The notes under the pieces: model-generated
Told to the model about the DNA's origin: nothing
What the model saw: only the letters and a program-made list of their open reading frames with translations
Databases searched by the model: none
Made by a program: the position numbers and the translations under genes
NCBI GenBank assembly: GCA_030597965.1
Contig: JAUVQU010000137.1
Span: 1 to 6,456, forward strand
Reading direction: 5' to 3'
Origin: Cellvibrionaceae bacterium
Lineage (GTDB): Bacteria > Pseudomonadota > Gammaproteobacteria > Pseudomonadales > Cellvibrionaceae
DNA: 6,456 bases
Shown here: one piece after another, positions 5,432 to 6,456 of the stretch
Position numbering within the stretch: position 1 is the first letter of the stretch
Layout: each line of letters begins with the position of its first letter

Positions 5432-6456
5432 CTACTGGCGAATGTGTCCATCGCCCACCACAATCCACTTTTGAGACGTTAAACCTTCCAGTCCTACCGG
5501 GCCACGGGCGTGAATCTTGTCCGTGGAAATACCAATCTCGGCACCCAGGCCATATTCAAAACCATCGGCAAAACGGGTAGACGCGTTGATCATCACAGAA
5601 CTGGAATCGACTTCCACCATAAAGCGGCGAGCTCGAGTGAAGTTTTCAGTGATAATTGACTCGGTATGCTGCGAACTGTACTCGGCAATATGCTCCATGG
5701 CCGCATCCATATCCGCCACAATACGGATAGATAGAATCGGCGCCAAATGCTCAGTCGCCCAGTCCTCTTCCAATGCAGGGTGTAACTTAATATTCAGACC
5801 CGCAAGCACAGCCATGGCCTGCTCACAAACACGCAATTCCACACCTTCCTCATCATAAGCTTTCGCCAGACGAGGTAAAATCTGATCGGCCACACCCGCA
5901 TGTACCAGCAAGGTTTCCATGGCATTACACACACCGTAACGGTGAGTCTTGGAATTCAAGGCGACATCAAATGCCTTATCCAAATCGGCCTGATCATCAA
6001 TGTACACGTGACAAATACCGTCCAGATGCTTAATCACCGACACGCGCGCATCGCGACTGATACGCTCAATCAACCCCTTACCTCCGCGCGGCACAATCAC
6101 ATCCACATACTTGCTCATAGTAATCAACTCACCCACCGCAGCACGGTCGGTCATTTCGATCACCTGCACAACGGTTTCAGGCAACCCCACAGCCGCCAAG
6201 CCCTTCCGTACACAGACCGCAATGGCCTGGTTCGAGTTAATCGCTTCGGAGCCGCCGCGCAAAATCGTGGCGTTGCCAGACTTTAAACACAGGCTCGCCG
6301 CGTCAATCGTCACATTAGGACGAGACTCATAAATAATACCGATCACACCCAAAGGCACACGCATCTTGCCCACCTGAATACCGCTAGGGCGCTGGCTCAT
6401 GCCAGTAATTTCACCGCAGGGGTCCGGCAGAGCCGCCACCTGGCGCAAGCCTTCAA
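5432..6456 (-). CDS. proA: Gamma-glutamyl phosphate reductase, 5' end outside the window
   Basis: ProA reduces glutamyl-5-phosphate with NADPH to glutamate-5-semialdehyde, the second step of proline synthesis. The window holds the C-terminal 341 complete codons; with a usual length near 417, about 75-80 residues lie beyond the right edge. The frame is open to the last base (EGLRQVAALPDP), so no real start is present: the TTG at 6448 is an internal Leu codon. Visible aldehyde-dehydrogenase-fold motifs are VPLGVIGIIYESRPNVT, LKSGNATILRGGSEA and VDVIVPRGGKGLI. The catalytic-Cys motif VCNAMETLLVH has its Cys codon at 5929-5927. Near the end comes the family-typical LGAEIGISTDKIHARGPVGLEGLTS. The stop is TAG, 33 nt before nadD. 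No frameshift or missing catalytic residue is seen. Confidence 0.97.
   Translation of the reverse strand, partial: EGLRQVAALPDPCGEITGMSQRPSGIQVGKMRVPLGVIGIIYESRPNVTIDAASLCLKSGNATILRGGSEAINSNQAIAVCVRKGLAAVGLPETVVQVIEMTDRAAVGELITMSKYVDVIVPRGGKGLIERISRDARVSVIKHLDGICHVYIDDQADLDKAFDVALNSKTHRYGVCNAMETLLVHAGVADQILPRLAKAYDEEGVELRVCEQAMAVLAGLNIKLHPALEEDWATEHLAPILSIRIVADMDAAMEHIAEYSSQHTESIITENFTRARRFMVEVDSSSVMINASTRFADGFEYGLGAEIGISTDKIHARGPVGLEGLTSQKWIVVGDGHIRQ

Noticed and set aside
5517..6332. Several plus-strand frames (5517-5858, 5900-6286, 6111-6332) antisense to proA.
   Set aside because: They mirror the codon structure of proA and show no domain or ribosome-binding signal; proA is intact on the other strand.
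1..6456. Mobile element, CRISPR array, defence system, tRNA or rRNA.
   Set aside because: No direct-repeat array, terminal inverted repeats with a transposase, tRNA-like cloverleaf or unknown protein was found; all long frames belong to a conserved housekeeping cluster.

Overview
The window is a chromosomal housekeeping segment with every recognisable gene on the minus strand. Read 5'->3' on that strand the order is proA (cut by the right edge), nadD, rsfS, rlmH, mrdA (PBP2), mrdB (rodA), mltB (cut by the left edge). This order is the conserved cell-wall/ribosome-maturation cluster of Gammaproteobacteria. Having proA directly before nadD, and mltB directly after rodA, is typical of Pseudomonas-like and Cellvibrionales-like genomes rather than of enterics. 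Base composition looks close to 50% GC by eye. A marine or environmental gammaproteobacterium is a reasonable guess, but the genus cannot be fixed from this sequence alone.

Right part (about 3735-6456): ProA makes glutamate-5-semialdehyde for proline. NadD makes nicotinic acid adenine dinucleotide for NAD. RsfS silences ribosomes through the large subunit. RlmH methylates pseudouridine 1915 of 23S rRNA. Gaps are 33 nt (proA-nadD), 34 nt (nadD-rsfS) and 154 nt (rsfS-rlmH). Left part (1-3604): PBP2 and RodA form the transpeptidase/glycosyltransferase core of the elongasome, and their genes overlap by ATGA. They are followed by MltB, a GH103 lytic transglycosylase that begins at a TTG codon behind a near-perfect Shine-Dalgarno.

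The genes are intact and ordinary, and nothing points to a mobile element, CRISPR array, defence system, RNA gene or new protein family. The structure that the genes do not explain lies in two intergenic stretches. The 130-nt mrdA leader holds nested dyad symmetries and a possible 11-codon leader ORF ending in the outer dyad. The 126-nt rodA-mltB gap holds two perfect inverted repeats with centres about 40 bp apart, one overlapping a weak candidate promoter. No stretch longer than 300 nt lacks a gene.
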